DNA from: Larimichthys crocea
Taxonomy: Eukaryota > Chordata > Actinopteri > Sciaenidae
Length of the DNA: 64,000 nucleotides
Direction of reading: 5' to 3'
NCBI RefSeq assembly: GCF_000972845.2
Contig: NC_040018.1
Span: 10,451,157 to 10,515,156, forward strand
A model generated the notes under the pieces. The model saw only the letters and a program-made list of their open reading frames with translations, made no database searches and was not told the DNA's origin. Positions 24,418-38,320 of this stretch are shown here, piece after piece (positions within the stretch are counted from its first letter, which is position 1; each line of letters begins with the position of its first letter). The position numbers and the translations under genes were made by a program.

Positions 24418-25734
24418 AGTGAAGGCTTCTGTGTATATGCATGCAGTACATGTGTGTATGCAGGCAGATTTCAAACAGCATGCTTATATTGAAAGGCCCA
24501 GGAGGGGGACCTGTCAGACAAAATGGTTTGTATTGTCTGTAGCATCAACATGCCTACATTTTTAAACTTGCCATCTTGTAAGAGATGCTGAAGACTTAAA
24601 CAAGCAACACATTACTCATGCATGAGAGCTTTCAGGGCACTGTTGGATTTTATTGTTAAATGTGGGTTTCTTTGACTCTGGTTTTTTGTCCTTGTTTGTG
24701 TCTGCGTGCAGCCGACAGTCTATTCATCGTGCTACCTGGTGCTTCCTCTCACAGTTGCTGCTGCGGGAGGGAAAATATGACATTAACACAACTACTGAGC
24801 ATGATTAAAGGGATATAACTGGCAGGGTTGTACAAGCAATTCCCTGCACTCCAGACACTGTTATAAGGAAATCAGGATCTCAGTTTAAACTGTGTCTCCC
24901 TGTGTATAGTCCAATGGTCAGTAACCCCTGCAGCTCAGGATTGGCTGGAATTAAATCCTGATGTCAGACGACTGAATCACCCTGCAGGGGTGGAAAAGGG
25001 CTGGAGGGGGGAAATGAGGGGAAAGAGGTACTCTTTGATTAGATGGACGATGCAACAAAAATGAGAGAAAGAAAAAGAGAGAGAGAGAGAGAGACACAGA
25101 GAGAGAGACCACTCAGGGGAAATCAGCTCTCGCCACTCATAAACAGATTCATCATCAGCACTGACAAACCGCACGCCGCATAACGATGAGCTTAAGTGCA
25201 CAGAGCAAGAGGAAGGAAGTGTGAGAGAGAGAGAAAGAGACAAGGGACAGATAACAGGAAAAACAGGAGTGGTAAGTAGTGGTAAACATCATGCATCCAT
25301 CCTTAATTTGTTAGCATCATCGCAGGCTGGATGTTGCAAAAAGAGTTCAAGTGTGTTTGTTGAGCAAAACTTATATGCAGAAAACTGGTTTCCAGATTGC
25401 GTGTTCAGCTTTGAGTGGCGATAACAGAAATTCTAATTAACAATCAACCATTCCACGTCCTGTAATGTAAGGTGCAAGGTGATGACGGCCAGATAGGCAG
25501 CACTATTTGAATAAAGGAACTGTACCTGACATTTATTTCTTAATTTTGCCCTGAAATTAACTCCAGTGCCAAAAATTTTAGACTGGTCTAATGGTGAATG
25601 AGGGGTCGCGTAGGGGTAGGTAAGTCAGACATACGCGATAAGTGATGGTGGTAAGTTACGGCAGTCTGGGTGTGGTGCTGCGGAGGGGAGGACATGGACC
25701 CATGAGATGGAGGAGCAGAGGGGGTGCCAGCGGC

Positions 25735-25850
25735 TGGACTGACAGCCCATAATTACGGCTCATTTTCAGTCATTAAGCCATGGAGTGTGAGCAGCTCTCA
25801 CACTAAGGGAAGGGCCCTGATTAATAATGAAGCCCCCCTCCTCCTCCCCT
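25735..25850. promoter_or_regulatory. Candidate conserved non-coding block
   Basis: CCCATAATTACGGCTCATTT, CAGTCATTAAGCC and GATTAATAATGAAGCC lie within 100 bp, directly before a CA array. Confidence 0.35.
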
Positions 25851-25857
25851 CTCTCTA

Positions 25858-25860
<3 letters not shown>

Positions 25861-25901
<41 letters not shown>
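25861..25901. repeat. (CA)n microsatellite
   Basis: About 20 uninterrupted units. Confidence 0.97.
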
Positions 25902-25905
<4 letters not shown>

Positions 25906-27179
25906 AGATGAGTATGCACATGTCTGTGTAACACACACACACGTAGACATGTGCTCATCTGAATCTAATGACTGGCATGAAGAATCTGTCTGTCGCTCTC
26001 GCTGCCTCAATTATATAATCATTCATATGTATGGATAAAAATACATTTTTCTGCCAGTGCAGAAGTTGGTTCAAAATATTCCGACATGAAACTGCAAACT
26101 TCTTGTTTCCCACCGTGCTGGAGGCCCAGGGAGCTGTCCAGGAAATTGGTGGTGCTGAATTTAAACCGAGCCACACAGCAGTGCCTCTCTCCCTCACTCT
26201 CCCTTCTCCTCACTCGCCTACTCTTCTCTTCCCCCACCTCCTGTCTTACCCCTGTCTCTTCTCCTCCTCCTCCTCCTACTCCTCCACCACTCTGTTCTGG
26301 CTGGCTGTCAGAGGACCCACCGTCTCCTTTGAACTCCTACACCGGCACCCTGCAACGATCAAACTTCGAGCTGCTCTCCGCCATGAAATATTTACCACAC
26401 AGAAGGGACATATTCAGTCAGTGTCGGTCGAGAGGCTGGTACAAAGGTGCAACATGAAAGACAGAGAGAATATGAAAGGAGGAGAGGAGAATTTTGAAGC
26501 TGAAGCTCGCTCCTTTCCTCCATGAAACTGCAAAGAAACATGACTACTCTCTTAGCATTTTATTGAATGATGTAATATTTTGGCAAAGGATAAATAATGA
26601 ATCTTTATTCCCAAAGAGGAGGCGGAGGAGGAGGTGGAGGAAAAAGTCAAACAGATGAAACATGAAAGCGTTCTTACTGTCATCCCAACTAGAACCACAG
26701 TCTCTCATGATGCCACCTTGCTTGTCTTCTATTCAAATCCACTTCATACTATGCAAAACTACAATATTTACTTCCCTCAACAATACACAAACTGCTGATG
26801 GTACTGCAAGCTTCTTCTGTTGTGGAGTTCAAGCATGAAATATGGATGTAAACATTAGATATGAATCTTAATCTTGAGACTCTGGAACTGTCAAAGTTGA
26901 CTCAGAAACAGAAATATGAACAAAGTAACATGCACTCGCAAATCAGTACTTTGCCTTTCTCAACTGAACCTTTTCAAAAACTGAACAAAAGCAAAGAGTT
27001 CAGCAGCGTGCACACCCACCTCTGCCATCTCATCACTGTTATTTGCAGGTGTCACCATCTCCTCTAACACACATGCATACAGTACAGTACACACACGCTC
27101 ACACACCAACACCAGCAGCACCAGCAGAGAAAGGGCCAGGAAAGAGCTGGCTGGTCCCAGCTGGTCCCTGCTAACACAT

Positions 27180-27450
27180 TCCACTGCACCCTAATGACAG
27201 CGGGGCCCCCCAGCCTCTGTGACCCTGGCCCTAACACCCCTTCATGGGCCCCCAGGGATACTGCAGGGCCAGGAGGAGCGTGAGGGAAGAGTAAGGAGGT
27301 GGGGGGGGAGGAGTGACACAGATGAGGGAGGACACTCCAGGTGGTGGGACAGCTCTGAGGGAATTGGAAGTCATGAATATATTAACTGACAGGAGGGGGA
27401 GTAATGAATTCAAATTAAATTATATGTGCTGAGCACCACACGAACACGAG
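27180..27450. promoter_or_regulatory. Candidate conserved non-coding block
   Basis: GC-rich first half (ACAGCGGGGCCCCCCAGCC) and an AT-rich second half with GTAATGAATTCAAATTAAA. Repeat-free apart from one G run. Confidence 0.3.
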
Positions 27451-28639
27451 TGAACACGCCAGGGATATTTCAAGGGGGCCGACATAATTACACCTTTCAG
27501 GAAATTTGATAAAAAGGAAATATGTGTAAGACAATCAGAGATGCAAAACACAGCTGCCAAGCCTGTGTTTCACTCTTAGAAAGTTAGATACTATGAGAAA
27601 GAGAAGTTTTGGGGGGTATTGATTGTGTCGTTTGTTGGCTTCTTTCTATAATCTCTCTAGATGTTTAACGCTTTTTATGATAATTTTTTTCTGTTTATTA
27701 AGTCAGAGCAGCTGGATATTGATCATCGCCGCTGTAACCAAAAATAATGCTTCTTATCTCTGTAGATAAACTAGCAACCTACAGGGCTGTAGTCCCAGGC
27801 TGTTTCCTGATCTTCTTTAATTGGGTTGTGGTAGTAGGCCTCTCTCCTGCTCAAATCCCATAGACATTGGTCATGTTCCAGGCCAAGGATTTGGTCCTTA
27901 TGGCTGTGGTAACAGGGCTGACCCCAACAAGCCAGGAGGTTAGAGGGAGTCCAGCTGTCTCCCAGCCTGGAACTGACAGAGGCAGCCATGCAAACCCCCG
28001 CCCCACCATCCTCCGCTGTCTCCCTCCTATCCCATCACCCATTTTGTCCCTCGGTCTGTTTTTGCTTCGCCAGGGGCAACTGTCAACCCAAAATCCCCTC
28101 TGTTGTGGTGTGGGGCCAGGTGACCAGAGGGCAAACAACGCTGGAGTATGATTGGTTTAAAACAACAATCAGGACAAGCTGAAATAGTCTGCAGAGGAGA
28201 AGGGGACAGTTTGCAGGGGGGGGCAGAGGGTGAAAGGCAGCAAGGGAGAGGTCAAGATGAGGAGAAGTGTTGGTTTAAAGGAGTAGAGGGAGAGGAGTGG
28301 ATAAGGCAGTCTTCTACACTGCCTGAGGCAAAACAGAGATAGAGAGCACAGAGGAGAGCTCCCCTGCCTATTGTTCAGCTGATCCTATAAACAATATCCC
28401 AATCCCTGTGATCTGCTGAGTATTAGCCTGTCTATACGGGCCTCGCTGCTAAACAGCAAGACAAACCAGCCAAAGTAAACAGGCCAGATTTATGAAACCC
28501 CTCCTCATTTGCTCATAACCGGGTCATTGATATTCAACTTCTAGACCTTCTGTTTTTTCACCATCTATTAGGTTTCCCTTCATGTCCTGACACCACTGCA
28601 TTCATTTTTATACTTCCTGTACTTTGATATATTTACTTT

Positions 28640-28905
28640 CTTTGTAGTAATTGGATTCTAAGCCAGTCGTCTGATCCGGCAGAGCACATAATGAATCATG
28701 TTTAAATCTAACGGGGAGTGGAATAAATGCAGCATTTATAATCTTCATCAATGCGAAGTGTTAAATGGTAAAAAAAAAAAAAAATGCCAGAGCAATCTTC
28801 AAGTAATGGCAGCCAGTGTGTTTTCTGCACGTTGAGACGCTGTGTTAATTATGGATTCTGAAGACCAATTAAAAACCACAGTCACAATGGGCTTTGTTTC
28901 AAGGT
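28640..28905. promoter_or_regulatory. Candidate conserved non-coding blocks
   Basis: Two repeat-free segments flank a poly-A run at about 28770: GTAGTAATTGGATTC through GCATAATGAATCATG-like sequence, then GTGTTAATTATGGATTCTG and GACCAATTAAAAACC. Rich in homeodomain cores. Confidence 0.35.
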
Positions 28906-28909
28906 TTTT

Positions 28910-30616
28910 TATTATTTGGTGAGACAGGAAGATGGGCGGAAAGATACGACGCAAGGCAGACGAAGATAAACGTGGACTGAGATGACGCAGGGATAACCGG
29001 TTATCTCAGCTTTCACATGCCTTCAGCTTTGTCCTTCCCTTACCCTCCTTCCCGCTCTCTCTATCTCTGCCTTTCTATCGCTTTTAGATCTGTCTCACAA
29101 GTAATCTGTTTCTCCTCCAGCACATGTCCTCATGTCCTCTTTCAATATAACATGCTTATTTTGGTATGTTGCATCTAATACTTCTATCTCACCATCTCCT
29201 CATACCTCCTTTCTGTGTAGCGTATGCATAACGTAGCATTTCTTTTTCTTTCTCCCTCCCCCTTGTCTTCCTCCATGCCGTCCTCATCTTCTCGTTATCT
29301 TGATGAGCACAGCAAGCGCCCGTGCCGCTCACCTGGAAGAATTACATGGATTTGGTCCATTACAGTGAGGCGCGTCCTCTATGCGTGTGTGTGAGTGAAG
29401 GCATATATTCATCTTTATTGTTTACCAGTCCTTGACGGAAAAGTTAAAAGTATTGCTGGAGTAAATATGTGTAGGACAGAATGGTGACACCAGTAATGGC
29501 TTTTTTTGTGTGTGTGTGTGCGTGTGTGTGTGTGTCTGGTGTGGTGTGTGTGTTAACTATGTTGCAGATTAGGAGGTGCGAGACAGCAGATGGGTATGTC
29601 TAAAAAAGCCCCAAGCTCCCAACACCAATCAACGATTGCGGGTTGGAATTGATGTTGAGGTGGCAAATTATTTCATTGGTGCAGATGAAAACTGATTATT
29701 AGATGTTAAAACTCACATCATAGTAGTGTCTATTTCTGACAAGCGAAAGAATTACTAACAAAAGGCAAGACTTGTTTGACCTTTCATGACATTTTTGAGG
29801 CATTACGGTGTCCCCTGAAAAGTAGAATGGCTCACAGTCCAGCAAAACATCTGAATCTAACTCTGTGCAATGTTTTTTAGTGTTTGTATATAACAAGACA
29901 GCTGTTCAACCAACCTCATCTTTCCCTCATAAATAAGTATACGGCCATATCTTGCTGCGTCAGTCCCGTGTCTGTGCGTGTGTGACAGATGAACACGGAC
30001 TCGTGTATGAACAGAGTGGCTGATGACAATGACAGGACTTGATGAGCAGATATAGCCCGCTGCTGATGCCCTGACCATATGGACGGGTATTGTTGTGCCT
30101 CCCCCTCACCACCACAGATGGTGCCCGCAGCAACACAACACAACAAAACCTAAGCCATTGTTTTACCAGTAACAATCATAATAAGGGGAAGGAGGGAGAA
30201 AGACAGGAAAAATAATTACTTTTGCAGCCAGGGAAAAATCTGTCCTTCTCCTTCAGAGCTGGTGTCCAGAAGGGCAGATTCCTGAGAGAAAGCACCCAGA
30301 GTGGTTGTTGGTAACTGACTGATATGGTAATGAGTACCTAATTATACCCAATACATTGGCGCAGAGGGCCGCCTACACAGTGACTGCCCCGTGACCCGCT
30401 TTCTGACAAACTGTCACTTCATCTTGCCACATCACTCAAGGGCTTATCAAATATGACCCCAAAATAGACAAGCGATAATATACTGTACACACAGGCAGAG
30501 TTGGACATATGCACACACACACACACACAAAATATGTACAGTACACTTGCCAGTGTGGTACACGCAGACATATGCTTGCACACTCTAACACTTAAGCACA
30601 TATACATATACATATA

Positions 30617-30662
<46 letters not shown>

Positions 30663-31025
30663 ATTATGGCAAACATGCATCTCTATAAGCAATCAGTGGG
30701 TACATTAATAAGCCTCCAAGTCATGGCAAAACTCAGCAGTGCTATTACAGAAATCCTTATTATTGTTCCTCCTCAGCCTCCTCAGTTCAAAGGAGATCTA
30801 GTGCATGATAATGTTGTGTAACCAAAAATATACAAAACAGATTGCAGTAATATGTTCAGTTGTGTAACATCAGTCCTATTTGTCCCTGATCGGGATCTGT
30901 ATTATTGCTTTGAAACATTATAGTCCTATTACTGCACATCTGATGGGGGAATGATTTACTGTGCGCATAAATAGGGCAGAATAAAAACATACAACATTAC
31001 ATTGTTCCTCTCCTGTAATAAATAT
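28910..31025. other. Non-coding stretch
   Basis: GT-rich DNA at 29505-29555 and the CA/GT arrays at 30513-30659. No gene or transposon recognised. Confidence 0.55.
30619..30659. repeat. (GT)n microsatellite
   Basis: About 20 uninterrupted units, preceded by an ATACATATACATATA stretch; a shorter CA array lies at 30513-30529. Confidence 0.96.
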
Positions 31026-31029
31026 GTAT

Positions 31030-31320
31030 GCCACATAATTGCAAGCCTATCACATAGTAAAACCCTCTTTGCATGAGCTTAATGGCCGTCTCTTTAGCAC
31101 CACTTCACTTGAAACTTGCTTGATAAAACATTTACTGTTTTATAAAAATAGAGCCACAGCAAATGTATGCCACGGTCATTCAAATCGCTCACCATTGTTC
31201 ACAAGGTATCATGGAGCATTTACTTTTGACAGTGATGTGAATGGTATTCAAGCTTACTCTGCGGGGAAGCCAAATTAAAAGCCCTCTTGACCAAAAAGAC
31301 TTTTTACTTAACCGAGTCCC
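31030..31320. promoter_or_regulatory. Candidate conserved non-coding block
   Basis: About 290 bp without any simple repeat. An open frame of 79 codons crosses it (31039-31278) but has no recognisable domain, so it is better seen as non-coding. Confidence 0.35.
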
Positions 31321-32584
31321 CAATAGTGACAATATTACAGCAGCAGACGTGATGAGTTAAAATTTGAGTGACCTCCAAGAGAAATAAACATAAAAATAAA
31401 GTAGAAGATCAAACGACACAGTATTTGTTATGTATGGCATTTATTTTCAACAGTAGAGGAACAATGATTGTTCGGGAAAAAAGGTGGTGCAGTCAATGTG
31501 AGAAAGTACATACATAGAAATTTGTAAGTTTATATACTGTAGGTATGTTTCTCATGCAACATACTGCTATAAAAAAAATATTTTAGTGCAGCAAATTTGC
31601 AGCATTGAGAAGAATATAGCTTTCTTACAGAGAGAGAGATGAGGTTATCAGTATCACTTTAATATCCACATGCTAAATATGGAACTACAGACAGCAGCCA
31701 GTTAGCTTAGCTTGGCATAAAGGTTGAAAACAAAGGAAGCGGTGAGCCTGACACTGTCCAAAGCTACGTTTTCAGCTGGCAATAGCTTAATATTTAATGA
31801 ATATTCATTTTCTCACAAAAGTCCTCCTTTAAAGTCCCAGACTGTGACTAAGCAAAAGCATGTGGTGAAAATGTAAATGTGAAGTTATTGTTCCTTCTTT
31901 GGATTCACAAAACTCAAATAAAAAGAGGTTTGTTAGTGAACTGAATTCTGTTAGACAAAAGTACAAAAATGATGCTTAATGTATTTAATTTTAATTTAAT
32001 TTTGATTTTGCACAATATTTTTTGCAATTAGCACTTTTTTGGAGGAATAAAAAGTTTTATAGCCTCAGCCTGCATGGCATGACATGCATTTTCTTTCCAC
32101 ACACAACAACAGGTGAACAGGTGAAGCTCTCAGAATCGACGCATCATCTACGCAGCTTTCCACCTGAACACCAATACAGTGCTAACACAGTTTGGAATAT
32201 GCACACCATGGTTGTTTTTTTTAACACTTCTCTCTCATCCACTGAAACAAGCTGTGGCAGAATCACAGTAGGTCCTTCTGTCAGTGTGATGTGTCTGTAA
32301 TCTCCACAACCACTATTCCATCCCTCCAATCTGTGGTGTGAGGTTTCATGCCGGAAAACAACCAACAAGGGTGGATGGAAAACACATGTAAAGAAAATGT
32401 TAATATGCTTTAACATAACAGTTTACATCCCCTTCCTCACTTTAAATGTCAATATGAATAAAAAGTTCATAGTTCAATGGCTCTTTTAGTGTTCATAGTC
32501 AAATATAATCATACTTTAAATGAGCAACTCTGAACTCAAAAATAATGTTGGAGATTTTGTGAGGACAACCTTCTTTAAGGTTAG

Positions 32585-33078
32585 GTTAAGGATATAGTGT
32601 ACTGTTCAGTTATGAGGTACTTAACTTAACTTAAGTTAAGTTTTTCCGTTTTCTGCTACTTCATATTTTATACTCCACTGCATGTATCCGACAGCTTTGG
32701 TTCATTTGAAGCTACGATTTGATGTGCAAAACATAGGATGAGCACATTATACATTATTACATAATTACCCAACAGTATATAAAATAATTCACATCAGGTC
32801 CACCTCAACCAGCTACAACATTAACATGAAAGGTCACTGATGAATGCATCAGCAATAATAATAATACAATAATTAAATAAGAAAAAACAATTGTTTTATG
32901 ACTATTTATGGTTAGTACTTTTTTAATTTGTCTTTCTTTAAGTACATTTGTTTATGTATACGTATGTATTTGCATATGCACTGCAATAATACTTTCAATA
33001 AAGAACCATTACTTGTGGAGTATTCACAGTCCAGTACTGCAGTGTTTTGTAAAGTATCTGAATACTTCTTCCACACCT
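32585..33078 (-). mobile_element. Fish repeat of the 'GTGGAAGAAGTATTCAGATAC' family
   Basis: On the minus strand the element begins at about 33078 with GTGTGGAAGAAGTATTCAGA and passes TATACTGTTGGGTAATTATG (near 32775). It ends with AGCTGTCGGATACATGCAGT and TAAGTTAAGTACCTCATAAC. These landmarks occur in this order in a common percomorph interspersed repeat. Homology in the middle (about 32830-32990) is weak. Confidence 0.55.
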
Positions 33079-33829
33079 GCTTACAATATCATGTTAACCA
33101 AAGACCTTTTCCACAACAATATTTTGACTAGTGATTGATTGATTAAAAAAACACTGTACTATTAATAACATAAAAAAGATTATGTTCTAGTGAACAATGG
33201 CAGCAGAGAATTTATATTATTGGGGCAATACATATTTTTTATTGTTTATTGTTTTATCAGTTGAACATTTCAAAGTGCAACTATTGTAGTTAAATGAAGT
33301 TTCTAAGAGACAGTTGGATGGTGGTGGCGGTGTATTTATATAAAAGTGTAATTCACACACGTACTGCTACTAAAATTACATTTTATTTTCTAACATATCT
33401 TTTGGCTCTTATACACCACACACTGAAAGGACTGCAATGCATAAAGATAAAGACATAAAAGCAGAGAACAGACAGAAGGATGAGCACTAGACATGTGGGA
33501 CGTTTCCTGTCATGTGGTGTGATCATGTATCATTGGTCAGCATGCTGGGTCAGGCCTTCGCAGTATCAGTCCGGAGAGATGGCCCGCCCTCCAGATGGCC
33601 TCGGTCCAACAGGTGGTCCCATAGTGGGGGTGGGGCTGAGAGGTCTGACATCTGCCATCTACGGCTAAACACACTAACCTCGCACACACACACACAGTAG
33701 CACAGAGAAGTTCGCAGCAACACCTTTTCTCCTTATATCAGCTGCAGTGAGATCTCTGGGCCCTGAGGCTCAGTCTCCTACTGTCTGTCTGTTTCCTCTA
33801 TCAGATTTCACACTCATCTCACACATCAC

Positions 33830-34060
33830 AGCTCAGTGTGCGCTCATTTCCATGGCTCTGGCTTCAAACAATGACAACTCATTAGCATGTATTGTTACGA
33901 TCTGGCAAAGAATGAATATGGATTCCATGCGCCACCTTTTGTTTTGTTTTATTTTCATTTACTCATAATCCTGAGTTTGTTGTAGCTGTTTGTGCTACAC
34001 CACAGAGCTATACTGTGTGCAGCCTTGTAATTGCTGTTGATGTTCATTTAATTGCTTACT
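33830..34060. promoter_or_regulatory. Candidate conserved non-coding block
   Basis: CTCATTAGCATGTATTGTTA, GAATGAATATGGATTCC and CTTGTAATTGCTGTTGATG are closely spaced. Appearance only. Confidence 0.3.
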
Positions 34061-35704
34061 ACACGTAGTAAGTAGAATTTTAGGGGCGATACAGAAAATT
34101 AAACTTTTGAAGCCATCACAGGGAGATTGCATACTCCTTGCGTGACTCAAAGCAGCACGTAACGAAGGATACTTTGTCTGTTGTTTTCTTCAAACACACA
34201 TTTTGTTCCATCTCTCTCGCCTGTCATTAGGGGACAGATTTGGATGTGGCTGGCTGAAAGAGACAAAACAAAGCAAAGAGCATGTTAATTACTCCTGGCA
34301 TATTGACAACAGTCTGGTAGAGTAGCTTTGTGTTTTGCAAACATGTTTCATAATTGTTCAGATGCTATGTATCATCACATGAATGATTGCGAGGATCATC
34401 TGTCTTCAAGAAAATACCTGCTTGATTAACAACTGTCCTGGAATATGATCTGTGTTAAAATGACATTATGGGTATTAAATTTCACATAAAATATAAGAGA
34501 AATATGACTTCTAACATTAAAAATTAAGAATTACGTCTGGTTAGCTGAATTATCCAAAACCTAGCAGAGTTTAATGTAGCAAGCAAACAAAAATAAGATG
34601 TTTTTGGACATTTTGGCCAACTTTGTCATCAATCTTACCACCAAACTTCTTTTTGTAAGAGATATCTAGTTTGAAAAATGTTGGAAGTGTATCATTCTGT
34701 CTCTATGAAGCTTTTGTAACTTCATTTCATCTGGGAACAGAATTCCTTGCTCAAACAAACAAACAAACAAAAGGTAATCATGGATAAATTAACAAACCTT
34801 GTAGGCTGTATGAGAGTGTTATATCACTGTTTACTTGCATCAAAATGTTTGTGGAGATAAAGTGATACTTGAATAAACATTTTGTTCGTTAATTAATGTT
34901 AATTCCGTTTACAGGGTGAATCATTTGTTCTCATTGACTTTCTTGTGAGACACACATGATATTTTGTAATGAACAACAATGAAGTGACATTCTAATGTAC
35001 TTGGAGTTTCTATTTGTTTGCTTTGTCAAAAAGGAAATTCAGCAACTGTTAATGACAGCAGATCTGCAGAACGATTTTTGTCTGTAGTCAGAAAAAAATC
35101 GTTATGTTGTCCAAAGATGGACTGACAGAAGATGTAAGATGCAGTGAAGGTTCAGGAGTACTTGCTGCTAAAGTTGAATTATTCATCAGACGTCATTGCC
35201 ATTCTTTTCCACCTTCAATTGACAGGTGTGTAGGTGAGCGCATATGGTCACGTGCAAGGATACACACACATACACAACCAGGAAGGGGTGCTCGGGGTTG
35301 AGAACAGATGATTGGTACTATGTTTGTGTGTGTGTGTGTGTGTGTGCGTGTGTGTGCGTGCGTGCGGTAGAGGTCTCGTTATCACCACAAGTGTAAGGCT
35401 AAATTAGTCTCCACTATCCCTCCATCCCTCCATCACACCTGCTCTCAGAGCCTGCAGCTGTCACTAAGCACATGTCTGTCTATCCATCTATATGTCTGTG
35501 TATCTATTTATAAGGTTTAATGTTTCTGTCCTTACATCGATGCATGAGTTGCATATTATGCCAATGTAGTGCGTTCTTCTGCTAGGATAAATAATCTTTT
35601 CATTATTATTATTCACCAATAATCAGGATGGAAAACTGAATTAATAAATTTAAAAAATAGACTGGTACTACTACTAATGCTGCCACTGTCTGTAATATTA
35701 CAAC

Positions 35705-35900
35705 CGGTATGAAAAGTAACTAAGTATATTTACTCAAATTATGTACTTGAGTAGAATTTTGATGTTCTTTTTTACACTGCAGCTTTAGTTTCTTTAGACA
35801 TTAAGATATCTTATAAAATAAGGGATTGTTACATTAAATTAAACAACTTTAAAGTGTTTATGCATCAATAATAAAAATCATAATGTAATTCATTAATTAA
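35705..35900 (-). repeat. Fragment of the same fish repeat
   Basis: AAAAGTAACTAAGTATATTT and ACTCAAATTATGTACTTGAG match the 3' end of the family seen at 32585-33078, in minus orientation. The interior quickly diverges. Confidence 0.5.
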
Positions 35901-35969
35901 AAATTAGTACAAAATGTTAGATAATATAAACCTTTGGATGGGGGCATTCTGAGTAACAAATACTCTTTG

Positions 35970-36016
35970 TACACACACACACACACATATATATATATAG
36001 TACCTGTATATATAGT

Positions 36017-36065
<49 letters not shown>

Positions 36066-36082
36066 GTACCTGTATATATATA
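35970..36082. repeat. Compound microsatellite duplicated in tandem
   Basis: The pattern (AC)n-(AT)n-AGTACCTGTATATATA occurs twice, at about 35970-36017 and 36020-36082, with the second AC array longer. The shared AGTACCTGTATATATA implies a local duplication rather than independent arrays. Confidence 0.85.
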
Positions 36083-37101
36083 ATAAATATAGAAATTGGC
36101 CTGTTAAGATGTGCAACCCCTGCATCCCTTCAATGAGGTGCTGAGGTCTGTACAGATAGATGAAAGGGGATGGAGGATGTTTTATTATTTCTATACTAAT
36201 AAAGATTCATTTTTCATTTATTTTTAATGCCAGAGGTATTTACATTTATAATATATATATATATATATACACACACATTTCCAGCCTAAAACTGATCAAC
36301 ATCATGTTTTTATTAAAATACTAAAAAATATATGTAAACCGTGCTCTGCTTCACGTCCCCGCTGCTTCTGCCCTTAACTAGCCTTTCTCCTTTCTCTTTG
36401 CCTTGAATCATTAAACTGCTGTATCTCTTTGCTCGGGTCTTTAATGTCTCTTCTCTGTCATCTCATTAACTAAAATGTTATGCCTGGCCATGTACTCCCC
36501 CTCCTCCCCCCTCCCACTCATATTGTGCAAAACTCTGAACAAAAGAGGAGCAAGGACGAACAAATGGACTAGAATAAAAGTGCACAATGGACCACAGAAG
36601 TAAAAGGTTAAAAGGTCGCCTTGGTCGTGACCCCGGTGGTCAGTTAGTAGTAATGTGGTCTGTGCTGCCACCACCTCAGCAGCTTGTTAAAGCTGGTCAG
36701 GTCACCGCTGTCTGCCCACACACAGCAGGATTACAAATGATGACGAATATGTGGACAATATATAAATAAATGTGAACAAATAGCCTATGTATTTTTGTCA
36801 TGTCCTCTTGTTACTTCCACATTACTTTCTCTTTTTATGCCTTTGCTATCTTTCCACTTATGCTAACTGACACGGTGTGACCTTCCGCTCGGAGCCTGCA
36901 GAGACCTTCACAGTATTGCTTTTGAACAGGGTCCAATAAACAAACAATTACAAGAGAGGAAGACATATCGGGCTGAATTGCTTCACGATGGTGAAGCGTT
37001 TAATTTCTGATTTCACAGTCTTTTGGAAGAGGGGACAGGGGGCCGAGCCAAACAGCAGTCACTTTCCCAGGGACACACTCACTGCCTCTCTCTCTCTCTC
37101 A

Positions 37102-37103
<2 letters not shown>

Positions 37104-37138
<35 letters not shown>
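37104..37138. repeat. (CA)n microsatellite next to (CT)n
   Basis: (CT)n at 37085-37100 is followed by about 17 CA units. Confidence 0.95.
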
Positions 37139-37139
<1 letters not shown>

Positions 37140-37140
<1 letters not shown>

Positions 37141-37380
37141 TTATTTTCATGCCTTACCGTCTTTGAACGGCCTGTAATTATGTCTCGTAGCCTAATGTCA
37201 CGGCTCCCATTTTCAATTTAATGTATACATGTAATGCATTGTGGCACTAGGAAAACATCCATCTCTATCTGGGTTTTTACATGCTGCTCATAACTGAATT
37301 GCATATTGAATAATTCAATTTGCAGCCATATATAATCACTAAATATTGTGGAGAGAGTGACCACAGTTTCAATACCCACC
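37140..37380. promoter_or_regulatory. Candidate conserved non-coding block
   Basis: Directly after a CA array: CGGCCTGTAATTATGTC, TTTCAATTTAATGTATACA, TGTAATGCATTGTGG and TGAATAATTCAATTTGC, with a near-palindromic TTGAATAATTCAA at about 37307. No coding frame. Confidence 0.4.
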
Positions 37381-37997
37381 TAATGGATTGATTCAGTTAT
37401 AACAGTGGGCTCGAGTAAGTAGTTTTCCTACAGGCTTGTGTAACCGCAGTGTAGCCATAAAGACCAACATTAAGCTACACGCAGATCAATACATACGACT
37501 GGAGAGGGGGCGTGGAAGATATCATGAGTAAGAGCATGATGAAACCTTTTTCCTTAGTGAAAGTTAAATGTCCTACTCATATAAAAGATCCGTTAACTCC
37601 TTTTCCTCTTGCATAAGATGCATTCAACATGCAGCTACCACCCTGGGGTTAGTAACCCTCAAAGAGTCACAACATACATCCGAGGGCTCACAAGAAAATT
37701 AACAAGTTAGGAAAGAAATAAAATAAATGTTTTTCTTCTTTATTTTTTGCTTTTCCTCTAAAAATACTGACATTTTTATCTCCTCGGGCCTTTAAAAACT
37801 ATTTTAATTAAACAATCAAGAGTGAAAAACTGTATTTTTTATCAACTGAGAGTAGGAAACATCACTTTGATTGATTAAAAAGTGCTCACAAATTCTACTT
37901 TGAGGAGAGGCCGATTCTGAGCTGCTTTGAAGGGTCACAAGCCAAAAGAAAAGAAAAAAAAATGATACAGCTTCATGTTATGGAAGCTAAAATATTA

Positions 37998-38320
37998 ATC
38001 AACAAGTAAAGTGGTGGAAAAAAGTATTCATACCCTTCAAGCTACTTAAGAAAAAGTAGGAGCACCAAAATTGAACTCCTGTATTAAAATGACTGATGCA
38101 AAAGGCCGGTTCCTTCCAAGTTGTTAAATATTAATGCCTTAATTTGTTAGCAGCAGGGTAATGGTGTAGCTGTTCCAGGTGCTGCTAGGTCTGACTAACG
38201 CACGTTATATACTGTTATATATATGTCACTGTCATGTTGTATGATACTATTAAAGGCAGCAGGTAACATTACAGCCTTTATATATTGCAGTGGAAAGTAC
38301 AATATTTCTTTTTTCACCTC
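37998..38320 (+). repeat. Decayed plus-strand copy of the same fish repeat
   Basis: It starts AAGTGGTGGAAAAAAGTATT, includes TAGCTGTTCCAGGTGCTGCT and a TTATATACTGTTATATATAT segment, and ends near GCAGTGGAAAGTACAATATT, all in the family's expected order but heavily diverged. Confidence 0.5.

Noticed and set aside
26031..26525. 164-codon frame at 26031-26525
   Set aside because: The middle is translated CTC-rich low complexity and no domain is recognisable; the first 150 bp may be conserved non-coding DNA instead.
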